Source of the DNA: Athripsodes cinereus | Taxonomy: Eukaryota; Arthropoda; Insecta; Trichoptera; Leptoceridae | Direction: 5' to 3' | Length of the DNA: 64,000 nucleotides | Assembly: GCA_947579605.1 (NCBI GenBank) | Contig: OX388320.1 | Location: forward strand, 4,588,001-4,652,000 | In this document: positions 42,567 to 53,865 of the stretch, one piece after another | How the letters are laid out: each line of letters starts with the position of its first letter | Numbering within the stretch: position 1 is the first letter of the stretch | Made by a program: the position numbers and the translations under genes | Notes under the pieces: model-generated | The model's input: the letters and a program-made list of their open reading frames with translations, nothing else | What the model was told of the DNA's origin: nothing | The model's database searches: none

Positions 42567-42990
42567 GTAAGACTATACTACTATACTTTATCCTCACGTG
42601 TCCCAAGTGGGGTAGGCAGAAAGAGCGGAACGTCACATAGATCTCTCTTTACACATTTCACATTCAAACGATTTCTCATGCACGCACGTCGTCGGTTCCT
42701 CACACCCTTTCTTTTAGACAAGTATATCCTCATTCTTACCACGTTCATTCGTTCAACATGCTCAAACCACCGTAGATTATTCACGCGCATTCTATTCAAA
42801 ACACTCTTCTGGCATCTGCTCATTCTTCTAATATCCTCACTCTTCACTCTATCACGCAGCGTTTTCAATTCAACGATGAGATACGCCACCCACGCTAAAT
42901 GTATCATTTTATGGCACAAAAAGAACAACTTATGTGTTTATTTTATTCAATTGCTCCAGCAGCTAGTCAATTTGTGGGAAGTGTCATGAT
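42567..42990 (-). pseudogene. RTE-A C-terminal fragment joined to S3
   Basis: 42567-42865: 'ctatactactatacttta', 'tcctcacgtgtcccaagtgg' and onward; the minus strand reads 'LRDRVKSEDIRRMSRC', 'VNNLRWFEHVERMN' and 'YLSKRKG', as in RTE-A, with deletions. From 42866 it continues as S3-like 'ttcaattcaacgatgagata' and 'cgccacccacgctaaatg'. Chimeric junction as at 24975. Confidence 0.65.
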
Positions 42991-43520
42991 GATATGAATG
43001 AATGACATAATAAATCATGGGTTCTTAACAAACAAATTGTGGTAAAAAAAATATAGACGAACCCATAATGGTAAGAATCACACAGTATGCGTTTGATATA
43101 TTATTGTTTATCTATAGAAGTGATTCGAAGGGGTAAAAAAAAGTCTCTTACAATGGGTAATACATCACTTTCCTAAATTTGAAATGGGTTGGTTTCGTAA
43201 ATCACAGATAAGACAGAGGATAGAGTTGTAAATTGATGATTTGGTGGTACACTCATATGGAGGAGTGAAGGAAGGCAGCTTATAGGATGGAATTATTATG
43301 CAAAGATAAAAGCAAGGTCTAAGTGAAATATATTCACAGAGAACACAAATAAGAGGCATGCAAATGAAGATGTTTCCATTCAGCTAGAAATGGGCATGCG
43401 CTGAAATTTGACATCTACACTTCTAGTAAGTTAAAAATCCAGTTCCCGACATCCAATTGTGTCAAAAAATTCATAACGGAAATAATTATATTATTTTGAA
43501 ATAATTTATCATAAATATCA
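42991..43520. other. No recognised gene
   Basis: AT-rich, nothing assignable. Confidence 0.35.
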
Positions 43521-43710
43521 TTATAAATAAACACAGTTTTTTCTTCACTATTTTTTTAAATAAAACTAGAGCGCTTTCATCAAAAGCTCAGTTTGACATT
43601 ATCAAGAGGACTCCACTATGTCCTCTTGGTAATATCAAACTGAACTTTTAACGAAAGTGCTGGCTGGAGTTTTATTTAAAAAATTAGTGAAAAAATAACA
43701 GTGTTTATAA
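43521..43710. mobile_element. Palindromic (foldback) element
   Basis: Arms: 'ttataaataaacacag' to 'agctcagtttgacattatca' at the left, and 'taatatcaaactgaactttt' to 'cagtgtttataa' at the right. The loop is at 'agaggactccactatgtcctct'. Nearly the whole 190 bp pairs with itself. No flanking duplication identified. Confidence 0.75.
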
Positions 43711-43794
43711 ATATTGATATTTGTAATCACGAATTTTCACTCTGTGAATAAACAAACATTAGAATTAGGTAGGTGCTTGTTTATCATATTTTAT

Positions 43795-43900
43795 TATCAT
43801 AGTTATTCTCACTAGTGAGGTAACCAGAAGACTAACCTAACCATCCTTTCCGTGCCAATAAAAATAAGATATTCATGATAGGTGTACTCATTGCTTAATC
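43795..43900 (-). repeat. S3 repeat, partial
   Basis: 'ctagtgaggtaaccagaaga', 'tccgtgccaataaaaataag' and 'atattcatgataggtg': diverged minus-strand S3, one half only. Confidence 0.5.
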
Positions 43901-43965
43901 ATGTATTATAATCATTTCTCACCACACTGTCTTATCACCACTATTGTATTACTATCTAATAACAA

Positions 43966-44612
43966 TAATTTTTATATTTGTGACCAATATATAATTTCTT
44001 TACTTAACGCTAACCTGATGATGAGAGCGGAAGCTCTTAAATGCCGGTTCGTGACGAATAAAGTCACAGTGAAAGTACTAAATAAGTGTTTAATTTATAA
44101 TTATTTATATTTGTGACCAACATGTAATTTCTTTACTTAACCTTATGATGAAAGCGGAAGCTCTTAAATGCCGGCTCGTGACGAATAAAGTCACAGTGAA
44201 AGTACTAAATAAGTGTTTAATTCATAATTATTTATATTTGTGACCAACATGTAATTTCTTTACTTAACCTTATGATGAAAGCGGAAGCTCTTAAATGCCG
44301 GCTCGTGACGAATAAAGTCACAGTGAAAGTACTAAATAAGTGTTTAATTCATAATTATTTATATTTGTGACCAACATGTAATTTCTTTATTTAACCTTAT
44401 GATGAAAGCGGAAGCTCTTAAATGCCGGCTCGTGACGAATAAAGTCACAGTGAAAGTACTAAATAAGTGTTTAATACATAATTATTTATATTTGTGACCA
44501 ACATGTAATTTCTTTACACCTTATGATGAAAGCGGAAGCTCTTAAATGCCGGCTCGTGACGAATAAAGTCACAGTGAAAGTACTAAATAAGTGTTTAATT
44601 CATAATTATTTA
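43966..44612 (+). repeat. 127-bp tandem array with hammerhead-like motifs, 5 units
   Basis: The 'atgagagcgg/atgaaagcgg' anchor occurs at 44021, 44148, 44275, 44402 and 44526 (spacing 127, 127, 127, 124). Each unit contains 'aagctcttaaatgccgg', 'tcgtgacgaataaagtcac' and 'agtgaaagtactaaataag'. The first unit has CTGATGA (about 44015-44021), followed by a helix TGAGAGC / GCTCTTA with a GGAA loop. The others have CTTATGA. The GAAA box is replaced by AAAT-type sequence, so ribozyme activity is doubtful. Confidence 0.85.
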
Positions 44613-45485
44613 AATCAAAGGTATTTAACGTCTAATTTGTAATGTTTCACAGCCAGCAATGTGTATTTTATGTAAGGGCAATATTATATTCAATATATGT
44701 AGGTACCTATACCGAAAGTCAGAGTAAAGCAAAAGTAAGTTTTCGTATGTATACTATTAAAATTTGATCAGGGTTTATATAAGCTATTTCCATCTCAATT
44801 TTCTTAATAGGCAATGACGACGGATCAAATTTCAGTAAGAGTACTCCGTGGATATAAATATATTTTATAACGCTATTGAATTTAATATATCCTTTCTTAA
44901 AGTTCTTTAAACAAATCTTTTCAAACGTGCGTACAATATAAATGTTGTTTGTCGATTACCCTTCAGTAAATCGGAGACACGTGTTAAAAGTATTCAATTT
45001 TATACCTCTCATATAATTTCTTACCCTACACGGACTATTAAACTCAAAACGTATTTTTATAATATTATACCAATTCAAATAGAAAACAACGTCTCCGATG
45101 TTTATTTGTTACTGTAAATGTTTATACTTACATAATATATATATATTATTAAATACAGGTCATAATATTTACAGCGAATGTAATCTAACGTTCTTCATTC
45201 GCACAAGGCACATGTTGGTACTCATACATACAACTTACGCCGAGTTAAATGTCACGTTAACTTTATCAAGACTATGTACACAAATCACAACATTTTTCAC
45301 ATATTCATAGATACATGTGACAGCTGATGTAATGTGTACTTAATTCTTTATCAGTGTTTGCTCTTTACAGGACGTCTATTTAAGCAAGTTAACAAGTTAG
45401 TTTGTTGACTAAAGAGACCCAATTTATTGGAAATGCCGTAATGGTATTGACAGATAAATTTTACGAACGACAAAGATGTAACGAT
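44613..45485. other. No recognised gene
   Basis: AT-rich; no repeat copy or coding sequence recognised. Confidence 0.35.
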
Positions 45486-46135
45486 AAACTACTACTACTA
45501 CTTCTATCCCATCACGGCATATCCCACAAGTGGGGTAACCAGCAGATTACATGCATATAATAAACATGCGAACTGTCCTCTTTACGAAAACAAATAATTA
45601 AAACACTCAGGATGGGAGGATGACCTCATACATATGGCATGTTACGTGTAATCACCAGCAAATTGAAAACTGCAATCTTCACTGGCGCCCTTGAGACGGT
45701 GTAGGGACTGTTAAACGGCGCCAATACAAAATCATCATTATTATCATTGCTGAATTTAAGATATTTATTTATTTATTTATTTTATTCTTCTTGCACATCA
45801 TCATTCATAATTATAACAAAATCAACAGAGCAGTTTACATAAAAAAATGTGAAGTTAAATAATACTGAAATATATTACATAAATAGTTATCTCCTTCATC
45901 AATATAAGATAATGTGCAGTGGCGAGATTATCACTATATATTGATTTCTTCCATCTAACCACGTCACACTAACACTAAACAGAAATAAAAATAATAATAA
46001 CAAAAACACAAACAATAAGAAAAATATAAAAAAGATATAAAATGTCTTTATATTTTCAAACACCTGCCGTTCAGAGATAAAAGAGTGGGAGACCATGAAT
46101 CCATTGCCGGGTTCTCCACGGAAAACGCTACGATA
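45486..46135 (-). repeat. S3 repeat, split by an S4 insertion
   Basis: Minus-strand S3 begins with (ACT)n and 'tcccatcacggcatatccca' (45486-45762) and resumes at 46037 with 'taaaatgtctttat', 'aagagtgggagacc' and 'ccgggttctccacgg'. Between them lies the S4 segment 45765-46031. There is also a non-S3 stretch near 45640-45750. Confidence 0.75.
45758..46038 (-). mobile_element. S4 LINE 3' end inserted in S3, 7-bp TSD
   Basis: Insertion 45765-46031, with AAGATAT at 45758-45764 and 46032-46038. The low-coordinate end is 'ttatttatttatttattt', the polyadenylated 3' end on the minus strand. The body has 'aatgtgcagtggcgagatta', shared with 38945 and 60588. A 5'-truncated LINE insertion. Confidence 0.75.
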
Positions 46136-46277
46136 AAGCTCCTACAACATAATATTATTTGAGCTTTATCAAACAGTTGCTTAATGTCACTTGACAAAGT
46201 GTAGACGCCATTCAACATTTCTCATTAAAAAACCCATTTCCATAAAATGTATTTGGAACATATAAATCTGTAATATC

Positions 46278-46832
46278 ATATCGATGGTTTAAAGCACAGA
46301 AGACACATGTCCACATTTGACAGTTTAGAGAAAACAGGTTTTGAAAGTTTGAGATTCTTAATTAATTCACTTACTTCAAATTAATGCAGAAGATGTTGAA
46401 AATCATAATCTTTGTTCTTTTTTAATGTCATTTATTACTTATTTTTTACTATATTTTTAACCAGAATGCCAAGAATTAGCATTTTTAGATGATGGTCATG
46501 GACATGTGTTTGGAAGTGTGATGGAAGTGCCACTCACGGCGACTTTTGGGATGCGTTTATGCGTGCACAGATGACACATGTCCGTCCTAAATGGACACGT
46601 GTTTTTTAGAATCTTCATATCTTATGTGACATGTTACATCTGTGCACAAAACAAAATGAATTTGTGGACATGTGACATTTGGTTTTTACTAAATATTTCA
46701 ATAATGATATTAAGATTGCTGGTAATATTTAATCAGGACATAGATGGCGTTGCAACCGATCTTGTACATGTATTAACTCATTTTACCTAAAAAGAGTGGA
46801 CATGTGTCTTCTGTGCTTTAAACCATCGATAT
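46278..46832. mobile_element. TIR element, 555 bp
   Basis: Long perfect inverted termini: 'atatcgatggtttaaagcac' with 'agaagacacatgtccac' at the left, and the complement ending at 46832. The interior shares many words with 23478-24299. No transposase frame. The flanks are AT-rich, so a TA duplication cannot be separated from the termini. Confidence 0.85.
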
Positions 46833-47227
46833 TGTATCTGCTGAAACGTGTAAGACATTAACATAATGTATGAATAAGTTCACAAAAAACTGTATATACA
46901 AAAAAGTATGTTGTGTGTTATTTCATATTTTCAGGAACATGTCACTGCTGAAATTCAGCTTTGTACTCGGTTATGTTAAAACGTTACAAACATGAATATT
47001 TTGACTCGAAAATTTATTCATTTATTAATTGCTGTACGTGGATTAAAAGCATTTAACATGTGAATATATCAATATATTAAATAAAATCGATAAACAGAGG
47101 ACGAGCTTACCGCAGAAGCGCGATACCATCCAAATTCCAACCAACCAAAGATTTTTCTATATAACTATTTGATCAAATGTTTTATGGGATTTTTTTTAAC
47201 TTTGTCCTATTCTTTGTCTTGTCTTTT
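46833..47227. other. No recognised gene
   Basis: Nothing assignable. Confidence 0.35.
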
Positions 47228-47445
47228 TAAATAGTCCTCCACTCTTTTCAGCAAGTTTTTGAGTGCCTTGTAAAAGGCAGATATTCGTTAAACTTCACGA
47301 ATAAAAAAAATATTCCTAACATCTTCAATTCAGCAGTGAGGTATGCCACTCGTCCTAGATGTCCTAACTTTAATTGTCACGGAGAGGATGACCTACATGA
47401 ATATTACATGCAGACAGTCTGCTAGCTACCCCAATTAATATGAAA
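47228..47445 (+). repeat. S3 repeat
   Basis: 'tcctccactcttttcagcaa', 'gagtgccttgtaaaaggcag', 'cagcagtgaggtatgccact' and 'tgtcacggagaggatgacc'. It ends near 'tagctaccccaatta' without the TAG tail. Confidence 0.7.
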
Positions 47446-47499
47446 TAGATTAATAGATGTTTAAATAGTTTTATTTTATTTCTTCGCTTTCAAAAGATG

Positions 47500-47690
47500 T
47501 AATTAAAAACAAATGTTTTTTCCAATGTATTTATTTTATTGAGATAGACGTCTTTCGTCTTTCAAAGACATTGCCAAACCTCAAAATCAAAGGAAAGAAA
47601 AATGTCTCTTAATAAAAATCAATACAGTGAAAAAAAACGTTTGTTTTTCCTTTCATCGTGGAATTCTACTACCGAAACGCCAATATAAAA
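47500..47690 (-). mobile_element. Family F foldback element, diverged
   Basis: 'tgagatagacgtctttcgtc', 'cattgccaaacc' and the terminus 'tggaattctactaccgaaac' match family F. The hairpin arms are eroded, and no flanking duplication is evident. Confidence 0.6.
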
Positions 47691-49017
47691 AAAATGTATT
47701 AAGCCCTGAATAAAAGTTATCAAAAAACAGAATAAAATAACATAGAGTTAATTGAAAGCCTTTTCAAATATTTGTGTACTTTTCAAATATGTACAGCGGT
47801 AGATTAATCTATCTGAAAAATATTTTTATTAGAAGACGATTCTACTTTTTTTCAATATATTTTCATTACCAAAGCTCCGTAATTTGTACAACTGTCTATA
47901 CGTGACTTGGTATGTACAACTGTTTTTCTTTCCGATTATTTCAATACAAAACTTTTCACAAAATGAAACATTTTCTTATTACTTTAACTTATACGGCAAA
48001 ATATTAAACAGGTTGCAGTGTGGTTGGGCGCCATCTTAAGATCTGCCATTTTGAATGGAAGCTCACATAAGATTTTCGCTTTCGATTTTTCGGTGTTTTG
48101 TTCAAAAGTATCTAGAAACCAATTCTAAAAGTTACGGCTGGTTAAAATATTATACTTGAAATTTCCTGGGCTTTATAGGTATATGTAGAAACATTAAAAT
48201 GCATTTACATTTAAACCAGATTAGAAATTTCCTTATTAATATATACCACATCTGCTAAAAGCGGCCCAGCTAATAGTTAACTACGTGTAATGATCACGCA
48301 GATTTTCCTTTCTGTATTACTATTATGAAAAATAAGACAGTCATGTTGGATCATCTATGAAAATTTTATCACTTAAAGAATAAATTGAATGTTTAAAAAT
48401 ACCTGCTTTTTACAAAAAGGGTAAAGAACCTGACATTTTTACAACTCCATAAATAAATACAACGTAGGTTTTTTTGAATGAAAGTACTGTGGTATTTGTT
48501 TAGTTGACATGGTAGTTAAACATTAGACATTTGTATTTACCTATTTGTATTAAACTGGTCAGATTATTTTAGGAAATGCAAATATAACATATCTGAGATA
48601 TTTACATTAACAACACTTTGATACACTTATACGGTTGTTTATTTTTTATTTTTAGTATTTCGCTTTGAACAAACTTTCAGTAGTGCTCCGGGCCTTTTCC
48701 ACAAAGCTATTACCTTCAATCCAATGGATTTAAGGCGGACTATTGACCTGAAACATGTAACAATTTAAAAAATGTGTGTATGAGAAATTCCAATTAAGAA
48801 TCAAGCTATATTCTACTAAACTTTATCCATTTCACTGCCGAAATTCCTGAAACAATTTTTGTAACATTGCGTAATGCTTTCATTCCTTTGTTGTGTTAAA
48901 TCGATCGATCATTTTAAACCACCACAACATTTTTTACGAATGAAACACATCACCTTATAACTAACAACGAGTAACAATTTTATGTTATGTAAATTTAACA
49001 CATGAAACTTCCATATA
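47691..49017. other. No recognised gene
   Basis: About 1.3 kb of AT-rich, apparently unique DNA. The segment near 48015-48065 is somewhat GC-richer ('ggttgggcgccatcttaaga'), but no frame supports a gene. Confidence 0.4.
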
Positions 49018-49135
49018 AGGCTAAGAAAAGACAACGTCACCTTATTCGATAGTGCCTCGAAAGAGACTTGAACCCGCATCCCTAACCTTTTGGCGAGGAG
49101 TGCTTTGTCCAATTAAGCTGCCGGGTGACCTGACG
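49018..49135 (-). mobile_element. SINE S5 or tRNA pseudogene
   Basis: The minus strand reads 'ggcagcttaattggacaaag' (A box/D-arm like) and 'gatgcgggttcaagtctctt' (B box), then 'atcgaataaggtgacgttgt'. The anticodon loop lacks the universal U33 and the T-arm does not close, so it is not a working tRNA. A second copy with the same non-tRNA extension at 61855-61960 argues for a SINE. Confidence 0.6.
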
Positions 49136-50319
49136 AAGGAAAGAAATATAGTTTCTCATTTTATTTTATTTTAATTAAAGGGAATTGATAAAAATACTAT
49201 TTAAACGAAATAAGGAGATATATTTTATCTGATTTTGTCTGGTTTCTAGTTTTCTTCCTTATTTGTTTTTTTTAAACTCCATGAAATAACAATAATATTA
49301 CTTACATTAAAATCATATGCCTACAAAAAAAGTAGCTTTTAAATTTAATTTAATTGAAGGAGAAATAATAACACCATACTATAATTATCGTCCACTATCG
49401 GTTTAAGAAAGCAATGACACTAAACTCTTTTATGATCGACCAATTCAAACTGATCGAACTATTGCATCAAATTGACCAGATAATCTTGCTAATGAAATTA
49501 AAAAGATAATCGGCGAACAACAACCACAATCGTCGTTCCTATAGAAGTTTCTATAAATGTTTATATCACCAAGTGTCTGTTAAGAAAACGCAGAAAATTG
49601 GGGATAGCAAGCTCAAATACGCTTTGCAGAAAGCTGTCCTAAGAAAGTTTATATCTCTGAAGCTCTGTTACTTTTTATGTTTTTAAAATTTATCATTTTA
49701 TAATTTGTTTTTTGCTTATTATATTTTGTGATCAGTAATATTCTTATGGCAAACTTATGCTAAGAAAAGCATTTAAAGATATTTTTTCAAGACATGGCAA
49801 ACCCGAAAACCAACAACCAAATAGTGAAGATCGCCATGAAAGCCTTCAAACCACATCAACAACCAAATATTTTTAGATAGTTTTCATTCCTGGTATTTTT
49901 TTTTTGTTTTCATAGTTCATTTCACACACATTACGAAATTGAAAGAAAACAATACTTTTTTATAATAATATAAAGAAAGTAGAGATTGAAAATAAACCAA
50001 AAGATTTATTTTCAGTCGATATGTAAATTTAATATAACCGTTGGCTGTTGTATTGGTAAAAGCAAGAGATAATTATGCGGATATGTAAACCGAAAGTTGG
50101 GACGAATGACAATGGCTAAACTCGAAAAATTTTGAAATTTATTATTAGTCTTTCAACGATGAAAGGCTTAAACGTTTAATATTTTGTAAGCCAAAGCTGT
50201 AAAAAGGCTATTCGGATATTGTCGGAAGTAATTTAGTTTGTATTATGTAAAAAAACTTGGCTGACTCAAAGTCGACGTCTTTCAAGCGAGCCGAGAGAAA
50301 ATGGTTTCCTCAAATTCAG
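49136..50319. other. No recognised gene
   Basis: AT-rich, no assignable feature. Confidence 0.4.
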
Positions 50320-50625
50320 ACTCTTTAACCTAAAACCATACGTATTTATTGTACCACTTTTTTGTTTTTATACATATTATATGTTTTTCTATGTGTGTAT
50401 GTATATTTGGGTATATATTATTATTTCTATACTAATGTGTTTGTATTTGCTTATTTTAATATTTTTTTTGTATGACTTGATTTTAAGTTTGTGTTTTTGA
50501 GATAGTTGGAAGAGATCGCGTCTTTGCAATAAAATCACCCTCTGTACTTTATCAATACATATTTTTAAAAATGTATATATTGAGATCCATAATGTGCAGT
50601 AAAGAATGAATAAATAAATAAATAG
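50320..50625 (+). repeat. T4 repeat (LINE-like 3' UTR)
   Basis: Shares 'gttggaagagatcgcgtctt' and 'tgcaataaaatcaccctctg' with 58090-58135, and similar T-rich upstream sequence. It ends in 'gaatgaataaataaataaat'. This looks like a LINE 3' end; clade unknown. Confidence 0.5.
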
Positions 50626-50628
50626 ATT

Positions 50629-50890
50629 CGTTCACTGTTGCGGTATTAAGGTAGTAGAATTCCATAAAGAAATAAAAAATAAATAGCTATTTCCTTCTAC
50701 TTCATGATTTATTGACGATAGAGAAGTATTTCGTCTTGTTAGGACACAATCAAGATTGACGATATCCTAACAAGATGAAAAACGTACCCGTCGTCAATAA
50801 ATAATATTGTAGAAAAAACTCTTTTTTCTTTTTAAAAACACATTTCAATTTCGAAACTTGATTCGGGTTTTGGCAAAGGTACTGAATATA
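50629..50890 (+). mobile_element. Family F-like foldback element, diverged
   Basis: Terminus 'ttcactgttgcggtattaag' and 'gtagtagaattccata', then arms 'tcttgttaggacacaatc' and 'gattgacgatatcctaacaaga' forming a hairpin near 50735-50785. The right end 'ggcaaaggtactgaatat' appears to be a second, diverged terminus. Confidence 0.65.
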
Positions 50891-51185
50891 TTTATTTATT
50901 TATTTATTAAACTTTAAACGGCTATTGCCTTTTTTATGAAGACACTCTTAAATTATTTAGTTTTGTATCAGCTTACAGCTACTGATACATATATATTTTA
51001 CCGACGAAAGACATGTCTGCCGTCAATAAATAATGTTGTAGAAAAAACTCTTTTTTCTTTTTAAAAACTTATTTAAATTTCGAAACTTGATTCGGATTTT
51101 GGCATAGGAACTGAATATATGAAGACACTCTTAAATTACTAAGTTTTGTACCAGCTTACAATTACTGATACATCTATATTTTACC
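50765..51185 (+). repeat. Imperfect direct duplication of about 200 bp
   Basis: The block with 'cgtcaataaataatattgta', 'gaaaaaactcttttttcttt', 'cgaaacttgattcgggtttt' and 'gaagacactcttaaattat' (50790-50996) is repeated at 51003-51180 with about 10% change. Only the first copy has the extra '(tttat)n' stretch at 50887-50930. Confidence 0.75.
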
Positions 51186-51469
51186 AGTACTTATTATTAT
51201 ATATTATTATTATTTTGTTTGGTTAATCTTATTTCTGTCCGTTCCTATGTCTATATATATGTACTTTATGGACAACGTAATTAGACGAGACAAGTTTACC
51301 CTTTGGACGGATTTCAGGCTAAAAATATAACAAACATCTTATGTATTATTGACAGAGATAATATTAGTGTATCCAGATTTGCATGGCAACCTAATTTATT
51401 GTTTTGCTTTTGCCTATTGTGCGTAATATCTTTGTAAAATATTTTTAAATATATAATACATATGATATT

Positions 51470-51620
51470 ATTTTTTTTTTTTTTTTATTTAATGAAAATA
51501 GTACATTGAATAATAAATATATACATCTTATGATAATGAGTCACGCCAAATCTAAAAGATTTGTCGGCGTGTTCTCTTATAACATACTTTATACATATAT
51601 TGACCTAATACGACATTAAC
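51470..51620 (-). repeat. Poly-T start of a minus-strand retroelement 3' end
   Basis: A T run of about 17 at 51470-51486, then 'atttaatgaaaatagtac' and the hairpin 'acgccaaatctaaaagatttgtcggcgt'. Probably a SINE or LINE 3' end; the family is not recognised. Confidence 0.35.
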
Positions 51621-51934
51621 CTAAATACAAAAATAATTATTAGTTATACATATATAAATCCACACTTTATTAACCATTCCTTGACTAATTTTTTTAATCA
51701 TGATGAAGATGAATTATTTGATTTCATTATTATTTTATGCACTAAATCTTATAATCAGTACATTGAATTGTATAACTGATATTTTTATGACACTGTTAAT
51801 TTTGTAATATTGTAACCAAGAATAAAATAAATAAACAATCAGATCATCTTGGATAGAATCGATAAAAAATATTTAAATCGTGGTGTTGCCAGTTTTTGAA
51901 CAAGTATCTGCAATTCTCAAATAATTATTTCACT

Positions 51935-52095
51935 CCGTGGAGTCCTTGGTAAAGAATTGGTTTCCCACTCTTTTTGTCAGTTTTTGAGTGTCTCTTAAGA
52001 GGCAGGTATTTATTTTTAAAACATTTAACATCATCGGTTCAGCGATGAAGTATGCCACCCATCCTGAATGTCTCAACAACCATGTGAAATGTGAT
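51935..52095 (+). repeat. S3 repeat
   Basis: 'ccgtggagtccttggtaaag', 'ttggtttcccactc', 'ttgagtgtctcttaagaggc' and 'gccacccatcctgaatgtct'. The terminal part with the TAG tail is missing. Confidence 0.7.
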
Positions 52096-52703
52096 GTTAT
52101 GTGTGAATGAATGAAAAGGATCTACAATTTTCGTTCTTTCTTCAGAAAATAAGTATACTATCTGTAAATGTTTATTGTTAATTTGCTAATAATTATTTGT
52201 TTGGGTTTACAGATATCAAATATTCATCTCACCGTAAGTCATCAGAAACCTAATGGACGCACGGTGCTGGCGACCTGAAACCACGGTCCCTCCTGAACTT
52301 ATTTGCCTGACCGAAGCCAGGTAAGACAACACTGGTATTAATCACGAATTCAAATGAACAAGCAAGCATTCAACCATGCGAGACTAAAGTTATAAGTAAC
52401 TTCTGAGACAGTTTGTTTCTGATATTTTAGTAATAAGGTCACTATCTGTTTTAATCTGTACCTTACTCCATTTACTGTCTACTATTCTAATAAATTAGAA
52501 ACTAGTTTCTCAAGCCCACGTGGAGACAAATGTCGAAAAAATATATATATATATTTATAAATATTTTAAGAAATGAACTTTTCCATGGAGCTAAGTACTG
52601 GCAAAGAATAGGACCTCCACCCATTTCTGCGTTTTATCGCGAATAAGACTTTTAGTATTTTCAATCCAGCGATAAAGCCTATCCTTAATACATATGTAAT
52701 TAT

Positions 52704-52985
52704 GTTGTTTTATGCAAACCTTACAAGCAATTATCTTTTTGGGATCTCATTTTTCAGATCTCAAATAGATCGCGATCTCCGGTCTAAATGGCGCCGGAAC
52801 AATTAAGTTCAATACTTTATCGGCTGCTAGTTCGACCAGTCAACAACAAATGTTTAGAGTTGCTGACTGGTCGAACTAGCAGCCGATAAAGTATTGAACT
52901 TTAGACGGGAGATCGCGATCTATTTGAGATCTGAAATATGAGATCCCAAAAAGATGGTTGCTTCTAAGTTTTGCATAAAGCGTCT
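52704..52985. mobile_element. Family P palindrome
   Basis: Arms carry 'tttttgggatctcat', 'agatctcaaatagatcgcga' and 'ttcaatactttatcggctgc' at the left, with reverse complements at the right. The loop is around 'aacaacaaatgtttagagttg' (52842-52862). The left arm has an extra 'ggtctaaatggcgccggaac' stretch, so the palindrome is asymmetric. The right side continues as 'ctctcgattggtggacc', as in 59.9 kb and 53.68 kb. Confidence 0.8.
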
Positions 52986-53089
52986 CTCGATTGGTGGACC
53001 TTAAATTATGTTATTTATTATTGACTCGATCACGATAACATGTACAATTGTACATTTATAACTTGTTTATTATTTGTTGAAATAACTTT

Positions 53090-53284
53090 ATTTCTCGGAT
53101 ATTTCAGGAGTCCAAGGACTCTTATCTATCCGTTAAGATGACAATCTATTAATCTTTCAACTCTCTCTTGTCTGTCAGTACCACTATGCCAGTGTTGGCA
53201 TCTCCGACCACACCACGTCAGTGGGCTTATTATTTAGTGATTTGGCGGTAGCGTTGTGGTAGTTTCTAATCTATTTGTCTATAA
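53090..53284. repeat. Short T1-like scrap and unassigned sequence
   Basis: 'tctcggatatttcaggagtc' with 'ggactcttatctatccgtt' (53093-53133) resembles the T1 hairpin-like motif at 22573-22610. The rest is unassigned. Confidence 0.35.
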
Positions 53285-53525
53285 TAAAAATTACTACCCA
53301 TTCCAAATGTCTGACAGGAAAGCCAGCTGCGTTTAATAAACATGCAAACTGTCTTCACCATGCCAACTAAAAATTTTGACGTTCAGGATGGGTAGAAAAA
53401 ACATCGTTGAATTTGAAATTTAAAATATCTTTCTTTTTACAAACACCTGCCTTTTACAGGGCACTCGAAAACTTACGAAAAAATAGAGAGAACATTTCTT
53501 TGCCAGGTGCTCTACGGTCAACAAT
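53285..53525 (-). repeat. S3 repeat
   Basis: 'ttaataaacatgcaaactgt', 'gacgttcaggatgggtag', 'cctgccttttacagggcact' and 'ttgccaggtgctctacgg'. Minus orientation, near full length. Confidence 0.75.
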
Positions 53526-53664
53526 TCTATTAATTATATTTGTTGTGTAAATTAACAAATGCTTGACACATTCATGTCGAACATTGCTCTTGATCGCTTT
53601 AGCTTTAAAATGTGATAATTATTAAATTATTTTACAAACATGCTAAACAAAAGCGATAACTTCT

Positions 53665-53865
53665 ATTGGTTTGTATCACACATTTCTCGATTGGTGGACC
53701 TATATCGTCACAATAAGAACAGCGGAATTTATTAATGTTTTCCACGGAAAACATTCGAAAGTGATCATTCGAGACAAATTTGATCCGATTTTTAAGCATT
53801 CGAAAACCTTTTTTACTTCTTCCAATTGGACTTAACACAACGTTACATTGTGAAAAAGTGGTTCT
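53665..53865 (-). mobile_element. Family P fragment
   Basis: 'tttctcgattggtggaccta', 'gcattcgaaaacc' and 'tacttcttccaattggactt' followed by 'acattgtg' parallel the reverse complement of 59755-59945. An open frame on the minus strand (53632-53838) may be a coding relic, but I do not recognise the protein. Confidence 0.55.

Noticed and set aside
44015..44060. Active hammerhead ribozyme in the 127-bp array
   Set aside because: The GAAA box and stem I are not intact, and four of five units have CTTATGA. Reported only as hammerhead-like.
49018..49135. Functional tRNA gene on the minus strand
   Set aside because: A and B boxes are visible, but the anticodon loop lacks U33 and the T stem does not pair. 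A second copy shares non-tRNA sequence downstream, so SINE is the better call.
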